7,663 nucleotides of DNA, taken from an uncultured Bacteroidales bacterium (GTDB lineage: Bacteria > Bacteroidota > Bacteroidia > Bacteroidales > Muribaculaceae). The position numbers and the translations under genes are program-made. Each line of letters starts with the position of its first letter. Position 1 is the stretch's first letter. Of the stretch, positions 7,300 to 7,663 are shown piece by piece. Where the stretch lies: contig CALZQD010000070.1 of the NCBI GenBank assembly GCA_945828175.1, positions 1-7,663 of the forward strand. Direction: 5' to 3'. Below the pieces are notes generated by a model. That model searched no databases. It saw nothing but the letters and a program-made list of their open reading frames with translations, and was not told the origin of the DNA.

Positions 7300-7663
7300 T
7301 ATTAATGTTTGCTTCCAACAGCGCTTCTGCCACGAGCCAGTCGGTCGGCGTGTCGAGGTCTATGCTCCGTCTTCGGGGCATCTCGTAAGGTACCCGACGG
7401 CTGAAAGCGCCGAGAGGCATCTCTCTGATCGAGCGGGGATTGATGACGTAGACCGCGCCGTTATACTCCCAGGCCTTGGGGGCGTCCTGGCGGCGCGTTA
7501 TCAGTCCGTCGCCTTTCGAGACATGGAGATAGCCGTCGCCGTCGGTCTCGAAGCAGTTGTAGTAGGGGTTCGACGCGGCCTCGGTGACGCTGACGACCAT
7601 GTCGAGGCTGGCGTCATAGAGCGCTACGGCACCGCTGATGTCGTCGGCCGTACGGAATGGCGA
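7292..7663 (-). CDS. CMP-nonulosonate (sialic/legionaminic acid type) cytidylyltransferase, C-terminal part
   Basis: The last 123 residues of a gene whose 5' end lies beyond the right edge; the frame is open to base 7663, well past the first internal Met at 7600. The family (PF02348, NeuA/LegF/PseF) activates a nonulosonic acid with CTP to give the CMP-sugar used by glycosyltransferases. Recognisable landmarks are SPFRTADDISGAVALY at the visible start, VVSVTEAASNPYYN (24-37 of the fragment), RRQDAPKAWEYNGAVYVI with the conserved NGA-type strand, and the C-terminal RRRSIDLDTPTDWLVAEALL, where IDxDTPxD is typical of the metal and substrate region. The N-terminal nucleotide-binding motif is not visible. 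Whether the substrate is Neu5Ac, legionaminic or pseudaminic acid cannot be told from this part; the PtmE-like neighbour favours legionaminic acid. It overlaps the next gene by 8 nt (ATGACTGA). Confidence 0.9.
   Translation of the reverse strand, partial: SPFRTADDISGAVALYDASLDMVVSVTEAASNPYYNCFETDGDGYLHVSKGDGLITRRQDAPKAWEYNGAVYVINPRSIREMPLGAFSRRVPYEMPRRRSIDLDTPTDWLVAEALLEANINND

Noticed and set aside
6736..7305. Plus-strand open frame of 189 codons opposite the nucleotidyltransferase
   Set aside because: It is antisense to a gene with full CBS and NTP_transferase motifs; the composition (Ala, Val, Gln, Arg-rich) is typical of a shadow frame.

Overview
The window looks like chromosomal DNA from a gut Bacteroidota, most likely order Bacteroidales, and the fairly high GC of the right half would fit a Muribaculaceae-like member. 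The taxonomic call is inference. It rests on the style of the ObgE, PrmC and RecX proteins, on start codons with no recognisable Shine-Dalgarno but often an A-rich leader, and on a secreted two-protein family at the left end that I associate with Bacteroidetes. No tRNA, rRNA, CRISPR, phage or insertion-sequence signal was seen.

Left part (1-2749, plus strand): two overlapping genes of unknown function. The first is probably cut by the window edge and resembles a TIM-barrel, glycoside-hydrolase-like secreted protein. The second is a protein of about 690 residues with an export signal, a mature N-terminus near Cys-Gly-Pro and TPR-like helical repeats. Their out-of-frame overlap suggests translational coupling and a joint role at the cell envelope, but neither function is known. 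A roughly 210-bp spacer follows. It holds a strong hairpin (probably a terminator) and a second, imperfect 23-bp inverted repeat just upstream of a possible promoter.

Middle (2959-3603, plus strand): a free-standing HD-domain metal-dependent phosphohydrolase. It converges on the operon to its right, and a candidate intrinsic terminator for it lies inside the 3' end of recX.

Right part (7663 down to 3638, minus strand): one tightly packed five-gene operon, in transcription order: CMP-nonulosonate (sialic/legionaminic acid type) cytidylyltransferase (5' end outside the window), CBS-domain sugar-1-phosphate nucleotidyltransferase (PtmE-like), obgE, prmC, recX. Junctions are an 8-nt overlap, a 4-nt gap, a 4-nt ATGA overlap and a 2-nt gap, so co-transcription and translational coupling are very likely. 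The first two genes match the nucleotide-activation steps of a legionaminic-acid-type pathway (GDP-GlcN entry and CMP-sugar exit). The last three are housekeeping genes for ribosome assembly, release-factor methylation and RecA modulation. The joining of a surface-glycan module to this core operon is the most interpretable oddity of the window; the left-hand gene pair is the least explained part.
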